Shown piece after piece: positions 34,670 to 42,988 of a stretch of 64,000 bases of DNA. The notes below the pieces were generated by a model. The model worked only from the letters and a program-made list of their open reading frames with translations. It was not told where the DNA came from and made no database searches. The position numbers were made by a program, and so were the translations under genes. Each line of letters starts with the position of its first letter. Position 1 is the stretch's first letter. This DNA is from Sphingomonas sp. BK345 (lineage in GTDB: Bacteria > Pseudomonadota > Alphaproteobacteria > Sphingomonadales > Sphingomonadaceae): contig NZ_JACHZX010000002.1 of assembly GCF_014193845.1 (NCBI RefSeq), forward strand, positions 806,001 through 870,000, in the 5' to 3' direction.

Positions 34670-36462
34670 CAGCCGAACAGCCCGTGCATGTACCAGCTGA
34701 GGTCGCCGGTCGTCCCGTCGACACCGTCGCCGCGCCGGAACAGCCAGAAGCGCGCGCCTGCCTCGTCCTCGACGCGAAAATAGTCGCGCACCGCCCAGAC
34801 CTCGCCGTCGCGCCGCCACCATTCGCCATGGATGCGTTCGGGGCCATCGCCCGCGACCACGGCATGGACATGCCCTCGCCAGGTAAAGCGGCGCGGAGGA
34901 CGGTCGGGCAGGAGCGCCACCACACCGGACAGCGGCTCAGGCCGGCGCAGCAGCCGGACGGGTCGCTTCCACGCCGGCCAGCCCTGAGGACTCGCCATCG
35001 GTTCGACGCGGACGGTCGCGCGCTCGGGCACATCGCTCTCGACCGCGCCGACCGTGAACAGCGCTTGCCGCCCCGCCCGTCCTGCGAGCTGGTCGACCAA
35101 GGTCGAGAGGTCGGCAGGTCCGACGTCGCCCGCGAGCGTGCCCCCGAGCGGAGTTGCGCCGAGCGGCTCGGTCCGCGGCGCCGCCAGCCGCATCGTCTCG
35201 ATGCCGAGGCCGGGATCGACCCGCTCGATACGAAGATGAAAGAGGCGCGCGAGGTGAGCCGCATCGCGGGTGGCGCGCACCGTGCCAATGGCCAGCCGCT
35301 GCTCGCTGCCGTCGACGCGATCGAGCGTCAGCACCAGCGTCCGCGCGCCAAGGCCCCGTGTCCGTAGCTGTTCGACCATGTCGGCAAGCAGATCGCGGAT
35401 GACCTTCTCGATCGCCTCCGCGGTCTCGATCGGCTCAAGCAGTCGTAGCGTTGCGACCGGAACCTCGTGGGCCACAACCGGAACGATCGGCTCAGCCAGA
35501 CGCCCGAGTGCCTCGTCGAGCCGGCGGACGCTGGCGAGGCCGAGGCGCCGCGCGAGCGGGCCGCGCGGGAGGGGTAGCAGGTCGCCGACGCGCTCCAGCC
35601 CGAAGCGGGTTGCGGCAGCCAGCGCCTCGGGCGTCAGGCGAAGCGCCGCGAGCGGCAGACCAGCGAGTGCCTGTGCCTCGCGGCCGACCTCGATCCGCTC
35701 GATCGGCTGGCCGCCGAACCGTGCCAGCGCGTGCGCCGCGCCGAGCGTGCCCGCGACCGCGACCCGCGCCGTCAGTCCGAGCCGTCGGCAGAAGCCGAGC
35801 AGGCGCGCGCAGAACCGCTCCTCGCCGCCGAACAGGTGGGTGACGCCGGTCAGGTCGAGCCAGAGCCCATCCGCCCCGCTGATGGCTGCGGTTGGCGTCC
35901 AGTGCCGCACCGCATGGGAGGCGAGCTGATCCAGGACGGCCGCATCGGCGGCGGGATCCGACGCGCGGATGTCGAGCCCGGGCAGGAGCGCTCGCGCCTG
36001 GGTCACCGCCATGCCCGGCACCAGGCCAAGCGCGAGGGCCGCGGGGCAAGCCGCCGCGATCAGCTGTTGATTGCCGATCTGGTGCGCCAGGATCAGCGGC
36101 GGTGCGGGCGCCTCCGCCCGTTCTGCCCTCGCTACGGTCGCGGGGAGCGGCGCATGCTGCCGCCCTTTGAACGGATGCTCGGCGGCTTCCGACCGGCGCC
36201 CGAGTTCGCGCATGGTCGGTTGCTGATGGAGCGGGAGCGCGGTCGCCTCGGCCGCCACGGCCAAGCGATCCCGCGTGCCCTCGCGCGCCCAGCGTGCACC
36301 CGGCCGCCAGTTGCCGCCCCGTGGCACCGAGCAGGCGCCGGGGTCGTCATCGACGGGCAAGGGGGAGGGGGCACGCGGCTCAGGCTGCGCGCGCGGTCGC
36401 TCCAGCCGCCGGAGCCGCTCGATGCTGAGCGCCGGCAGGTAGAGCGAGGCGACCCGTGTCAT
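34669..36462 (-). CDS. imuB: ImuB, inactive Y-family polymerase-like mutasome protein
   Basis: A 597-residue Y-family homologue. The N-terminal sequence [14 protein letters not shown] stands where active polymerases have the catalytic DMDAFF, so the first carboxylates are missing, as in other ImuB proteins. The palm/finger region ([32 protein letters not shown]) and the C-terminal [19 protein letters not shown] are family-typical. A Pro/Arg-rich insert lies at about 24-115. ImuB bridges DnaE2 to the sliding clamp. It overlaps imuA by 83 nt and dnaE2 by 1 nt. Confidence 0.94.
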   Translation of the reverse strand: MTRVASLYLPALSIERLRRLERPRAQPEPRAPSPLPVDDDPGACSVPRGGNWRPGARWAREGTRDRLAVAAEATALPLHQQPTMRELGRRSEAAEHPFKGRQHAPLPATVARAERAEAPAPPLILAHQIGNQQLIAAACPAALALGLVPGMAVTQARALLPGLDIRASDPAADAAVLDQLASHAVRHWTPTAAISGADGLWLDLTGVTHLFGGEERFCARLLGFCRRLGLTARVAVAGTLGAAHALARFGGQPIERIEVGREAQALAGLPLAALRLTPEALAAATRFGLERVGDLLPLPRGPLARRLGLASVRRLDEALGRLAEPIVPVVAHEVPVATLRLLEPIETAEAIEKVIRDLLADMVEQLRTRGLGARTLVLTLDRVDGSEQRLAIGTVRATRDAAHLARLFHLRIERVDPGLGIETMRLAAPRTEPLGATPLGGTLAGDVGPADLSTLVDQLAGRAGRQALFTVGAVESDVPERATVRVEPMASPQGWPAWKRPVRLLRRPEPLSGVVALLPDRPPRRFTWRGHVHAVVAGDGPERIHGEWWRRDGEVWAVRDYFRVEDEAGARFWLFRRGDGVDGTTGDLSWYMHGLFG

Positions 36463-37141
36463 CTGAGGCCTCGACGAGAAGGGAGAAGGGATTGCCGTTG
36501 CGCTGACGGACGAGCTCTACCGTCCAGCGCGCTCGGCCGACGCCAGGGGCGGGCAGCCGTTCGGACGGTGCACAGGCGATCCGCCAGCGCGTCGTCGCCG
36601 CCGACAGCTCGGACAGGGGACAGACACCCTGTCGCCGCCACCGGCGCGACAGGAAGGCGGGGGTGCTGCCCGCGTCAGCGGCGAGCTGGAGCCGGCGGCT
36701 CGCGGTCATGTCGGCGCGACGGACCTCGCCGACCACGGCGGCGAGCGCGCCGTGCCGCAGGCCATCCTCCATCAGCGCCAGCACGTCCTTGTCCTCACGT
36801 CCTTCGGCAAAGAGAATGCGCCCGGGCGGCAGTCCTGCCTGCTCGAGCCCCGGCGCGTAGAGGTCGAACCGGCTCACCACCCACAGCACGCGGGTGTCGG
36901 CCGCCGCTGCCAGGCGCGCGGTGATGCCCGCGATGAAGAGCGTCGCTGCGGCGTCGTCGCTGAGCGACGGGGCTGCGGGCGCGATGTCGTGCAGGGCGGC
37001 ACCATCCAGCCCATGGTCGGCCAGCCGGCGGTCGATCTCGGACAAGGCAAAGGGGATGGCTGCCACCTGTCGCGGGCGCACATCGGCAACGCTCTCGCGG
37101 AGGCGTGTCACAATTTCGGAGGGGGACGCGGCGGCAGACAT
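36380..37141 (-). CDS. imuA: ImuA, RecA-like mutasome protein
   Basis: A 253-residue RecA/SulA-like protein: PFALSEIDRRLADHGLDGAALHDI at the N-terminus (split here only in reading), then VLWVVSRFDLYAPGLEQAGL and RILFAEGREDKDVLALMEDG, and the C-terminal RWTVELVRQRNGNPFSL. It is the first gene of the imuA-imuB-dnaE2 operon and overlaps imuB by 83 nt. The LexA box at 37162-37176 ends 20 bp before the start codon, so the operon is predicted to be SOS-induced. Confidence 0.93.
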   Translation of the reverse strand: MSAAASPSEIVTRLRESVADVRPRQVAAIPFALSEIDRRLADHGLDGAALHDIAPAAPSLSDDAAATLFIAGITARLAAAADTRVLWVVSRFDLYAPGLEQAGLPPGRILFAEGREDKDVLALMEDGLRHGALAAVVGEVRRADMTASRRLQLAADAGSTPAFLSRRWRRQGVCPLSELSAATTRWRIACAPSERLPAPGVGRARWTVELVRQRNGNPFSLLVEASDDTGRLALPAGAQHRAAPAAGATARAA

Positions 37142-37161
37142 CAGGCGGAATCGACTCTCGT

Positions 37162-37176
37162 GTTCCGCATATGTTC
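37162..37176 (-). promoter_or_regulatory. LexA box upstream of imuA
   Basis: GTTC-CGCATAT-GTTC, an exact match to the alphaproteobacterial LexA operator GTTC-N7-GTTC. It is part of a perfect 9-bp direct repeat of GTTCCGCAT. It ends 20 bp before the imuA start and would also be about 155 bp upstream of the divergent zinc-finger gene at 37331. Confidence 0.92.
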
Positions 37177-37330
37177 CGCATGGCGGCGACCTCGGTCAAG
37201 CCACGGAGCGCAAAAGAATCTGGCCGGGATCAGCCGGCACGGCGGTCTGCTGGCGCCGCCCAGCAGCGGAAAGGCTGAATTCAGCGCCTGCTTACCTTAT
37301 TTCGGGTGAAAATTGAAGACGGAGCAGGTG

Positions 37331-37594
37331 ATGGCGGGCGGTTGGACGCGGGACGGTGCCGTCCAGGATCAGATCGACGACTCGGTCGCGGATGCCATCC
37401 TCGCCGCCCGATCCGGCATGCCGACTGGCGAAAGTGAAACCCACTGTGTTGAATGCGGCGAGCCGATCCCTGAGCGTCGTCGGATTGTCCTCCCGGGCGT
37501 TCGCACGTGCGTCGCATGTCAGTCGCTTCGCGATGCCAAGCCGAAGGCGTCCGCCATCGATCGGCGGGGAAGCAAGGACAGCCAGCTGCGTTGA
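37331..37594 (+). CDS. DksA/TraR-family C4 zinc-finger protein
   Basis: An 87-residue TraR-like protein: helical N-terminus (QDQIDDSVADAILAAR), then CVECGEPIPERRRIVLPG and TCVACQ, the DksA/TraR zinc finger. Small TraR-type proteins bind the RNA polymerase secondary channel without ppGpp. ATG 37331 has GGAG 7 nt upstream. It is divergent from imuA with the LexA box between them, so it might be co-regulated, but no second box is seen. TraR-like genes are frequent on mobile elements. Confidence 0.87.
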   Translation: MAGGWTRDGAVQDQIDDSVADAILAARSGMPTGESETHCVECGEPIPERRRIVLPGVRTCVACQSLRDAKPKASAIDRRGSKDSQLR

Positions 37595-37732
37595 TCAAGC
37601 GCACTGGGATGCAGATCATAGTCGAGCAGTTGCCGGCCGGTTCTGCTTCAGGCCAGTCTAGGCGTCGGGGAACTTCGCTCCAACCCTTGCGCTCGAGCAG
37701 TTGGTGTCGAAGCTTCCACGAAAGGGAAGATC

Positions 37733-38047
37733 ATGGCCGAAGCAAGCTGGGGTGATGCAGCGTCGCCCGAAATCGACTGGCGGATGAGCGCCGCGCTCGA
37801 GAACGTCCCGCGCGGCCTGGACGAGCTGGTCGAAGTCACAAGCCTGGAAAAGGCGGTGCGCGCATGGCTCGACCTCGATCCTTGTCATGAAGAGGACGCG
37901 ATTCTGATCCCGCAACGCCCGCTGATCGTCGATGGAGTTTCCATGATCGAGGTGCGGGGCGACAATATCGGCTCGCTCGCTTTGGAGTTGCCCGACGCGA
38001 AGCAGGTCGACCCTGCCTCACGCCCTGAGCCCGACGATGCGGGTTAG
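37733..38047 (+). CDS. hypothetical protein (104 aa)
   Basis: An acidic, soluble 104-residue protein (VPRGLDELVEVTSLEKAVRA, AILIPQRPLIVDGVSMIEVRG). No family recognised. ATG 37733 has AAGGGAAG upstream at good spacing, and codon use matches the neighbours, so I take it as a real gene. Its last 4 nt overlap the end of the convergent alkB gene. Confidence 0.7.
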   Translation: MAEASWGDAASPEIDWRMSAALENVPRGLDELVEVTSLEKAVRAWLDLDPCHEEDAILIPQRPLIVDGVSMIEVRGDNIGSLALELPDAKQVDPASRPEPDDAG

Positions 38048-38613
38048 GACGATCGCGCGCGCAGGCTGCGGAACGTGATCGACCAGCGCGTTCGGTCCAT
38101 CTCGGCGATGCTGTGTTCCCAGTCATGGCGCGCCGCGCCGCTGAGGTGATAGGCGCCGCGAGGCGGTAGCGGCACGCCGACGCGCTCGAAGCGCGTGCCG
38201 ACCCGGCGGCGGAAGCGCATCGTCGCCGGTGCGCCCAGCGACAGCCCGACCACATGCTCAAACGCCGGGCGGTCACGATGCCAGCCGATGCCCGCGCCGG
38301 GATCGTAGCGGATCAGCAGGGCCTGGACGAGATCGTCGACCGGCAGCCGGGCAAAGGCGGCCGCGCGATCACGGATCGGCAGCAGCCAGTCGGGTAGCGG
38401 CTCGCCGCGCTCCAGCCTTCCCGCATCGAAGTCGTAGCGCCAGCCATAGGAGCTGGTCAGCCGCTTGCCGGTCCAGCCCTGGAAGCGGAACGGCGCCAGC
38501 GCCGTCGCGTCGATCGCCGCAATCAGCATCCGCTCCTCGGCCTCGCTGACGAGATCGTCCTGCGACGCGAGCCCGGGCAGCGCGGGGGTATAGAACAGGT
38601 CCGCCATAGCCAT
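38044..38613 (-). CDS. alkB: AlkB-family 2-oxoglutarate/Fe(II) dioxygenase
   Basis: A 189-residue AlkB-type repair enzyme: iron ligands H112 and D114 in GWHRDRPAFEH and H167 (DWEHSIAEM), and 2-oxoglutarate-binding arginines R176 and R182 in RWSITFR. It removes alkyl damage from DNA or RNA by oxidative demethylation. The ATG at 38613 shares a base with the stop of the DUF763 gene (TGATG), and there is no separate ribosome site, so translation is coupled. It is the third gene of the dinB-DUF763-alkB operon behind a LexA box, rather than being linked to the Ada adaptive response. Confidence 0.92.
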   Translation of the reverse strand: MAMADLFYTPALPGLASQDDLVSEAEERMLIAAIDATALAPFRFQGWTGKRLTSSYGWRYDFDAGRLERGEPLPDWLLPIRDRAAAFARLPVDDLVQALLIRYDPGAGIGWHRDRPAFEHVVGLSLGAPATMRFRRRVGTRFERVGVPLPPRGAYHLSGAARHDWEHSIAEMDRTRWSITFRSLRARSS

Positions 38614-39878
38614 CAGGCGGCGCTCTCGTCGGCGTGTACCGGTCCCGGCGGCTCCCAGCCGAACACGCTGCGACCCCCGAATGCGTGCGAGAGGCCGCGC
38701 TCCTCCGCGATCAGCGCTTCGACCGATGGGCCGGTCGCGTTGGCTTCCAGCCGTCTCGCCTGCTGGTCGAGGCGCCGGATCGCCGCCTGCTTCTCGTCCT
38801 GGCCAAGCTTCGCGGCCGCGACCGCTTCCTTCATGACCGCGATCGTCCGGTCGTAGACGCGGGTCGGGACGGGGTAGTGATGACGGTCCTTGCCGCCATG
38901 GGCGAGGCTGAAGCGGGCAGGGTCGCTGAACCGACACGGTGTGCCATGAACCACTTCCGCCACCATCGCGAGCGAACGGAGGGTTCGGGCGCCGATGCCG
39001 GGCACCAGCAGCAGTTCGGCGAAGTCCTCAGGTCCACGATCGGCGGCCGCGGCGAGCGCACCATGCAGGCGACGCTCGACCACGTCCTCGGCCCGGACCT
39101 CATGATGGTCGGGCATGACGAGGTGCGGCAGCATCGCCTGCGCGGCCGGCGCCGGTGCCTTGCCGCGGGCGGGTTCGAGCCGGCCAAGCTCGCGGACGAT
39201 GCCATCGGGTCCCGCGTCCCGGAGCAGATCGAGCTGGCGTTCGCGCGAGGCGGCGGCGCGCCGGTCGGTCAGGTTGACGATCTGACCCTGATGGGCGCCC
39301 TCGACCGCGGCATGGGGCGCGTCGACGAAGCTCTCCAGTCCCTCGGAGAGCCAGTGATAGCGGCGCGCCTGCTTCCGGCCGTCGTTCATGCCCTGCTGCA
39401 CCACCACCCAGCGACCGTCGTCAGCGACGATGAAGCCGTGGAGATAGAGGTCGAACCCATCCTGCACCGCGGCGCTGTCTACCTTCGCGACCAGCCGACT
39501 GGAACGCGCGAGCGCATCGCCATCGAGGCCGACGCGCTCTCCCACCGCGACAAGCTCTGCCGGGGTCGCGCGGCTGTGCCGCCCGCGACCGCCGCAGACG
39601 TGCAGGCCGAGCTCGCTCGAGAGAGGGGCAAGGCCGCGTTTGAGGGCGCCGAGCACGCTCGTCGTGATCCCCGACGAGTGCCAGTCCATGCCCATCACCG
39701 CGCCGAACGACTGGAACCAGAAGGGGTGGGCGAGACGACGCAGCAGTTCGTCCCGGCCATATTCGAGCACGATCGCTTGCGCGATCACCGCGCCGAGCCG
39801 GGTCATGCGCTGGCCAAGCCAGGCGGGTACGCGCCCGCCATGGAGCGGTAGATCGGCGCTCCCCGACCGCCGGCCCAT
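38613..39878 (-). CDS. DUF763 protein, uncharacterised, in the dinB operon
   Basis: A 421-residue DUF763 protein: SADLPLHGGRVPAWLGQRMT at the start, HPFWFQSFGAVMGMDWHSSG, then GGRGRHSRATP. A helix-hairpin-helix-like segment LLLVPGIGARTLRSLAMVAE around residues 290-310 suggests DNA binding, and HGGKDRHHYPVPTRVYD is strongly conserved in the family. Function is unknown. Its ATG at 39878 overlaps the dinB stop and its stop overlaps the alkB start, both as TGATG. The operon position implies a role in SOS damage tolerance. Confidence 0.9.
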   Translation of the reverse strand: MGRRSGSADLPLHGGRVPAWLGQRMTRLGAVIAQAIVLEYGRDELLRRLAHPFWFQSFGAVMGMDWHSSGITTSVLGALKRGLAPLSSELGLHVCGGRGRHSRATPAELVAVGERVGLDGDALARSSRLVAKVDSAAVQDGFDLYLHGFIVADDGRWVVVQQGMNDGRKQARRYHWLSEGLESFVDAPHAAVEGAHQGQIVNLTDRRAAASRERQLDLLRDAGPDGIVRELGRLEPARGKAPAPAAQAMLPHLVMPDHHEVRAEDVVERRLHGALAAAADRGPEDFAELLLVPGIGARTLRSLAMVAEVVHGTPCRFSDPARFSLAHGGKDRHHYPVPTRVYDRTIAVMKEAVAAAKLGQDEKQAAIRRLDQQARRLEANATGPSVEALIAEERGLSHAFGGRSVFGWEPPGPVHADESAA

Positions 39879-41002
39879 CAGCGAGCCTCCACCATCATCG
39901 AAGTGCCGCGTGAGTCCGGTCCCGCGCTGAATAGGGGCAGGGCCGGCCCGTCGCCACGCACGGGTGCCTCGAAGTTGGAGACGGTCACCCCGACCAAGCG
40001 GATGCCCGTTCCGGGCGGGTAGATCGAGCGGACGAGGTCAAGGCTTGTACGGTGAAGCTGATCCCGATCGGTCACCGCACCTGCATGGCTGCGGCTGCGG
40101 GTGATCTGGCGGAAGTCTTGGAACTTGATCTTGACGGTGACCGTGCGCCCAAAGGCCTGGGTCTTTTCGCACCAGCCCCAGACATCGTCCGCCATGCGCA
40201 GCACGCCGGCCTCGATTTCGGCCGGTTCGGTCAGGTCGCGATCGAACGTGGTCTCCGAGCCCGACGACTTGCGGGCGCGGTTCGGGTTGACCGGGCGATG
40301 ATCCTCGCCGCGGGCGATCGCATGGTACCAGCCGGCCGAACTGCCGAAGTGCTCTTCGAGGAAGGCGAGCGGCTTAGCGCGGAGGTCGGCACCGGTCTCA
40401 ATGCCGAGCCGCTTCATCTTGGCCGCAGTCACCGGTCCGACGCCGTGGAAGCGTGCGACAGGCAATGTCTCGACCCAGGCCGCGCCCATGTCGGGTGTGA
40501 CGGCGAATTGGCCGTTGGGCTTGCGGTGGTCCGAGGCGAGCTTGGCCAGGAACTTGTTGTAGCTGATGCCGGCCGACGCAGTCAGGCCGGTCTCCTCGAG
40601 GATGCGCGCGCGGATGGCCTTGGCGGTAGCCCAGGCCGTCGGCAGCCCGGCACGGTTGCCGGTCACATCGAGATAGGCCTCGTCGAGCGACAGCGGCTGG
40701 ATGAGGTCGGCGTAGTCGGCGAAGATCGCATGGATCTGACGCGAGACGGCCTTGTAGACGTCGAAGCGCGGCGGCACGAAGACGAGGTCGGGACAACGCC
40801 GAAGTGCCGTGACCGAGGGCAGGGCTGAGCGCACGCCGAATGCTCGCGCCTCGTAGCTGGCCGCCGCGACGACGCCGCGCGCTGCGGCATAGCCGACCGC
40901 GACCGGCCGTCCGCGCAGGGCCGGATCGTCGCGCTGCTCCACGGACGCAAAAAAGGCATCCATGTCGACATGGATGATCTTGCGAGTCGAACGGCCTTCC
41001 AT
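39878..41002 (-). CDS. dinB: DNA polymerase IV (DinB)
   Basis: A 374-residue Y-family polymerase with intact catalytic residues: D13 in HVDMDAFFASVE and D107/E108 in PLSLDEAYLDVTG. The thumb HhH (VARFHGVGPVTAAKMKRLGI) and little finger (SGSETTFDRDL) follow. The C-terminal ALPLFS resembles a clamp-binding motif. ATG 41002 lies 23 bp from a LexA box, so it is predicted to be SOS-induced. It inserts opposite damaged bases during translesion synthesis and is the first gene of an operon with DUF763 and alkB. Confidence 0.95.
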   Translation of the reverse strand: MEGRSTRKIIHVDMDAFFASVEQRDDPALRGRPVAVGYAAARGVVAAASYEARAFGVRSALPSVTALRRCPDLVFVPPRFDVYKAVSRQIHAIFADYADLIQPLSLDEAYLDVTGNRAGLPTAWATAKAIRARILEETGLTASAGISYNKFLAKLASDHRKPNGQFAVTPDMGAAWVETLPVARFHGVGPVTAAKMKRLGIETGADLRAKPLAFLEEHFGSSAGWYHAIARGEDHRPVNPNRARKSSGSETTFDRDLTEPAEIEAGVLRMADDVWGWCEKTQAFGRTVTVKIKFQDFRQITRSRSHAGAVTDRDQLHRTSLDLVRSIYPPGTGIRLVGVTVSNFEAPVRGDGPALPLFSAGPDSRGTSMMVEAR

Positions 41003-41025
41003 CGCCGGGCAGCTTAGCAGCGCGC

Positions 41026-41040
41026 GAACGAACGAGGAAC
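41026..41040 (-). promoter_or_regulatory. LexA box upstream of dinB
   Basis: GAAC-GAACGAG-GAAC on the plus strand, which reads GTTC-N7-GTTC on the dinB strand. It ends 23 bp before the dinB start codon, nearly the same placement as the box before imuA. Confidence 0.9.
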
Positions 41041-41154
41041 ATGTGATCTGCGGCGCCGCTTAAGGATCATTCTATTCCTGAGTGACGGAACGGCACCAGC
41101 AACGCTTCGCTATACGAATATTGCGGGCTTCCGGTCCGCCAGGGAGTGCCGCAC

Positions 41155-41400
41155 ATGGCCGACGAGAATGTAGCGATCCTGTACCGCATGATCCTGCCGG
41201 ACCACACCTGTCCATTCGGCGTACGCGCCAAGGAGATGCTGGAAGAGGCGGGCTTCGAGGTAGACGACCGCATCCTGTCCTCGCGCGAGGAGGTGGATGC
41301 CTTCGAGGAGGAACAGGGCGTTGATACGACGCCGCAGGTGTTCATCGATGGCGAGCGCATTGGCGGGAGCGACGATCTCGAACGGTATCTCGCGGCATGA
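41155..41400 (+). CDS. glutaredoxin-like protein
   Basis: An 81-residue thioredoxin-fold protein: active site HTCPFGVRAKEML with a single active cysteine (CPFG), VDTTPQVFIDGERIGGSDDL with the cis-Pro TPQVF and the GG-S/D glutathione-binding motif. It is probably a monothiol-type glutaredoxin. ATG 41155 has GGGAG 8 nt upstream; an upstream GTG adds only three residues. Its stop overlaps the tspO start (ATGA). Confidence 0.9.
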   Translation: MADENVAILYRMILPDHTCPFGVRAKEMLEEAGFEVDDRILSSREEVDAFEEEQGVDTTPQVFIDGERIGGSDDLERYLAA

Positions 41401-41936
41401 GCCGGGCGGCGGTTCGCGACGGGAAGGCCGGCCTCTCACCTATGGCCGCTGCTTCGATCGTGGCGGCCGCGATGGGGGTCAGCGCGCTGCTCGGACGTCG
41501 CAACGCGCCTGGCCCATCCCACCCGAACATCCGGCGCTGGTACAAGCGGCTCGACAAGCCTGCCTTCACGCCGCCCGATCCCGTGTTCGGTGCGGTCTGG
41601 CCGATCGTGGCGAGCGGGCTGGCGATCGGCGGCTATCGACTGCTCCGCCGACGGCCCAGCGATGGTCGCAACCTGGGCCTGGCGCTGTGGCTGCTCAACA
41701 CCGGCATGATCGGTGGCTGGACCGAGCTTTTCTTCCGCAAGCGTGAGCTGGGCGCCAGCGCGCTCGCATCCGGTGCCATGATCGCAACGGGAGCGGGCTA
41801 TGTCGCCGTAGCCGCGAAAGTCGATCGACCGGCGGCGGCGCTCGGCCTGCCCTTCGTGGCCTGGCTCGGCTTTGCGACCCTGCTTGCCGAGCAGGTGTGG
41901 CAGCGCAACCCAGATCCGAACGCCCCCGTGTCCTGA
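41397..41936 (+). CDS. tspO: TspO/MBR family membrane protein
   Basis: A 179-residue five-helix membrane protein with WYKRLDKPAFTPPDPVFGAVWPI, the signature of TspO tryptophan-rich sensory proteins, and GMIGGWTELFFRKRELGASA. TspO binds porphyrins and has been linked to oxidative stress. The N-terminal 20 residues are longer than in minimal TspO. It overlaps the glutaredoxin stop by 4 nt, so the two are co-translated. Confidence 0.9.
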   Translation: MSRAAVRDGKAGLSPMAAASIVAAAMGVSALLGRRNAPGPSHPNIRRWYKRLDKPAFTPPDPVFGAVWPIVASGLAIGGYRLLRRRPSDGRNLGLALWLLNTGMIGGWTELFFRKRELGASALASGAMIATGAGYVAVAAKVDRPAAALGLPFVAWLGFATLLAEQVWQRNPDPNAPVS

Positions 41937-41995
41937 CCAGGGCTTCGCGTGCTCACCCGGTCGCGTCTGGCGTCGTCGGACGCTAGGTGGAGCCG

Positions 41996-42988
41996 ATGCC
42001 GCGCAACCGCTACTATCAGGGACCGCCCACCGACCATTTCGACGGCGTCCGCTTCTTCAACCCGGGTCAGCCATCGACCGATCGCGGCCTCACCGCCATG
42101 CTGCGCTGGAAGCTGGCTGGCGGTGCCGCCAAGTGGCCGGTCTCGGTGCCGGTCACCCCGGCCAAGCCGGAGTCGCGGGTCGCAGGCCTCCGGATCATCA
42201 TGGTCGGGCATGCCTCGCTGCTGATCCAGGCGGCGGGCAGGAACATCCTCACTGATCCGGTCTGGTCCGAGCGCGCCAGTCCCGTCGCCTTCGCCGGACC
42301 CAAGCGGGTGACCGCGCCCGGGATCGCGTTCGAGGACCTGCCGCCGATCGATGCCGTGCTCATCAGCCACTGCCACTATGACCACCTCGATGTCGCGACG
42401 CTGCGCCGGCTTCAGGCGGATCATGCGCCGCTGATGGCCATGCCGCTTGGCAATGATGCCATCGTCCGCGCTGCTGTTCCCGAGGCACGCTGCATCGTCG
42501 GCGACTGGTGGGACCGGATGCCGCTTTGCGAGGGGGTCGCGACCACGCTGACCCCGGCCTGCCATTGGGCGAACCGCTGGCCGACCGACGTGCGCATGGC
42601 CTTGTGGGCAGGGCATCATCTGACCACACCCGCCGGCTCGGTCTGGTTTGCGGGTGATACGGGCTACGGTGAGGGCGTGATCTTCAGGGAAATGCGCGAG
42701 CGACTCGGCGCGCCGGACGTGGCGCTGATTCCGATCGGCGCCTACGAGCCGCGCTGGTTCATGAGCGCGCAGCACGTCAACCCGGCGGAGGCGGTCCGCA
42801 TCTTCAGGGACATGAATGCCGGCCAGGCGCTCGGCATTCACTGGGGCACGTTCCAGCTCACCGACGAGGCGCGCGACGCACCGCGTCTGGCGCTCGCCTC
42901 CGCACTGTCGGCAGCAGGGTTGCCACCACGGCGCTTCGTGGCGGCGCAGCCCGGCACCGTCCACGATTTCGAGCGCGCGGGCGGTTAG
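41996..42988 (+). CDS. MBL-fold metal-dependent hydrolase (NAPE-PLD/UlaG-like)
   Basis: A 330-residue metallo-beta-lactamase-fold hydrolase: SHCHYDHLD is the HxHxDH metal site, FAGDTGYGEG supplies the bridging Asp, and GIHWGTFQL the distal His. The DPVWSERASP segment is typical of the NAPE-PLD-like/L-ascorbate lactonase subgroup. I prefer ATG 41996; GTG 41987 in the same frame is possible because GGTGGAG lies at the boundary. It converges with the aldo-keto reductase gene with a 4-nt overlap. Substrate unknown. Confidence 0.88.
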   Translation: MPRNRYYQGPPTDHFDGVRFFNPGQPSTDRGLTAMLRWKLAGGAAKWPVSVPVTPAKPESRVAGLRIIMVGHASLLIQAAGRNILTDPVWSERASPVAFAGPKRVTAPGIAFEDLPPIDAVLISHCHYDHLDVATLRRLQADHAPLMAMPLGNDAIVRAAVPEARCIVGDWWDRMPLCEGVATTLTPACHWANRWPTDVRMALWAGHHLTTPAGSVWFAGDTGYGEGVIFREMRERLGAPDVALIPIGAYEPRWFMSAQHVNPAEAVRIFRDMNAGQALGIHWGTFQLTDEARDAPRLALASALSAAGLPPRRFVAAQPGTVHDFERAGG

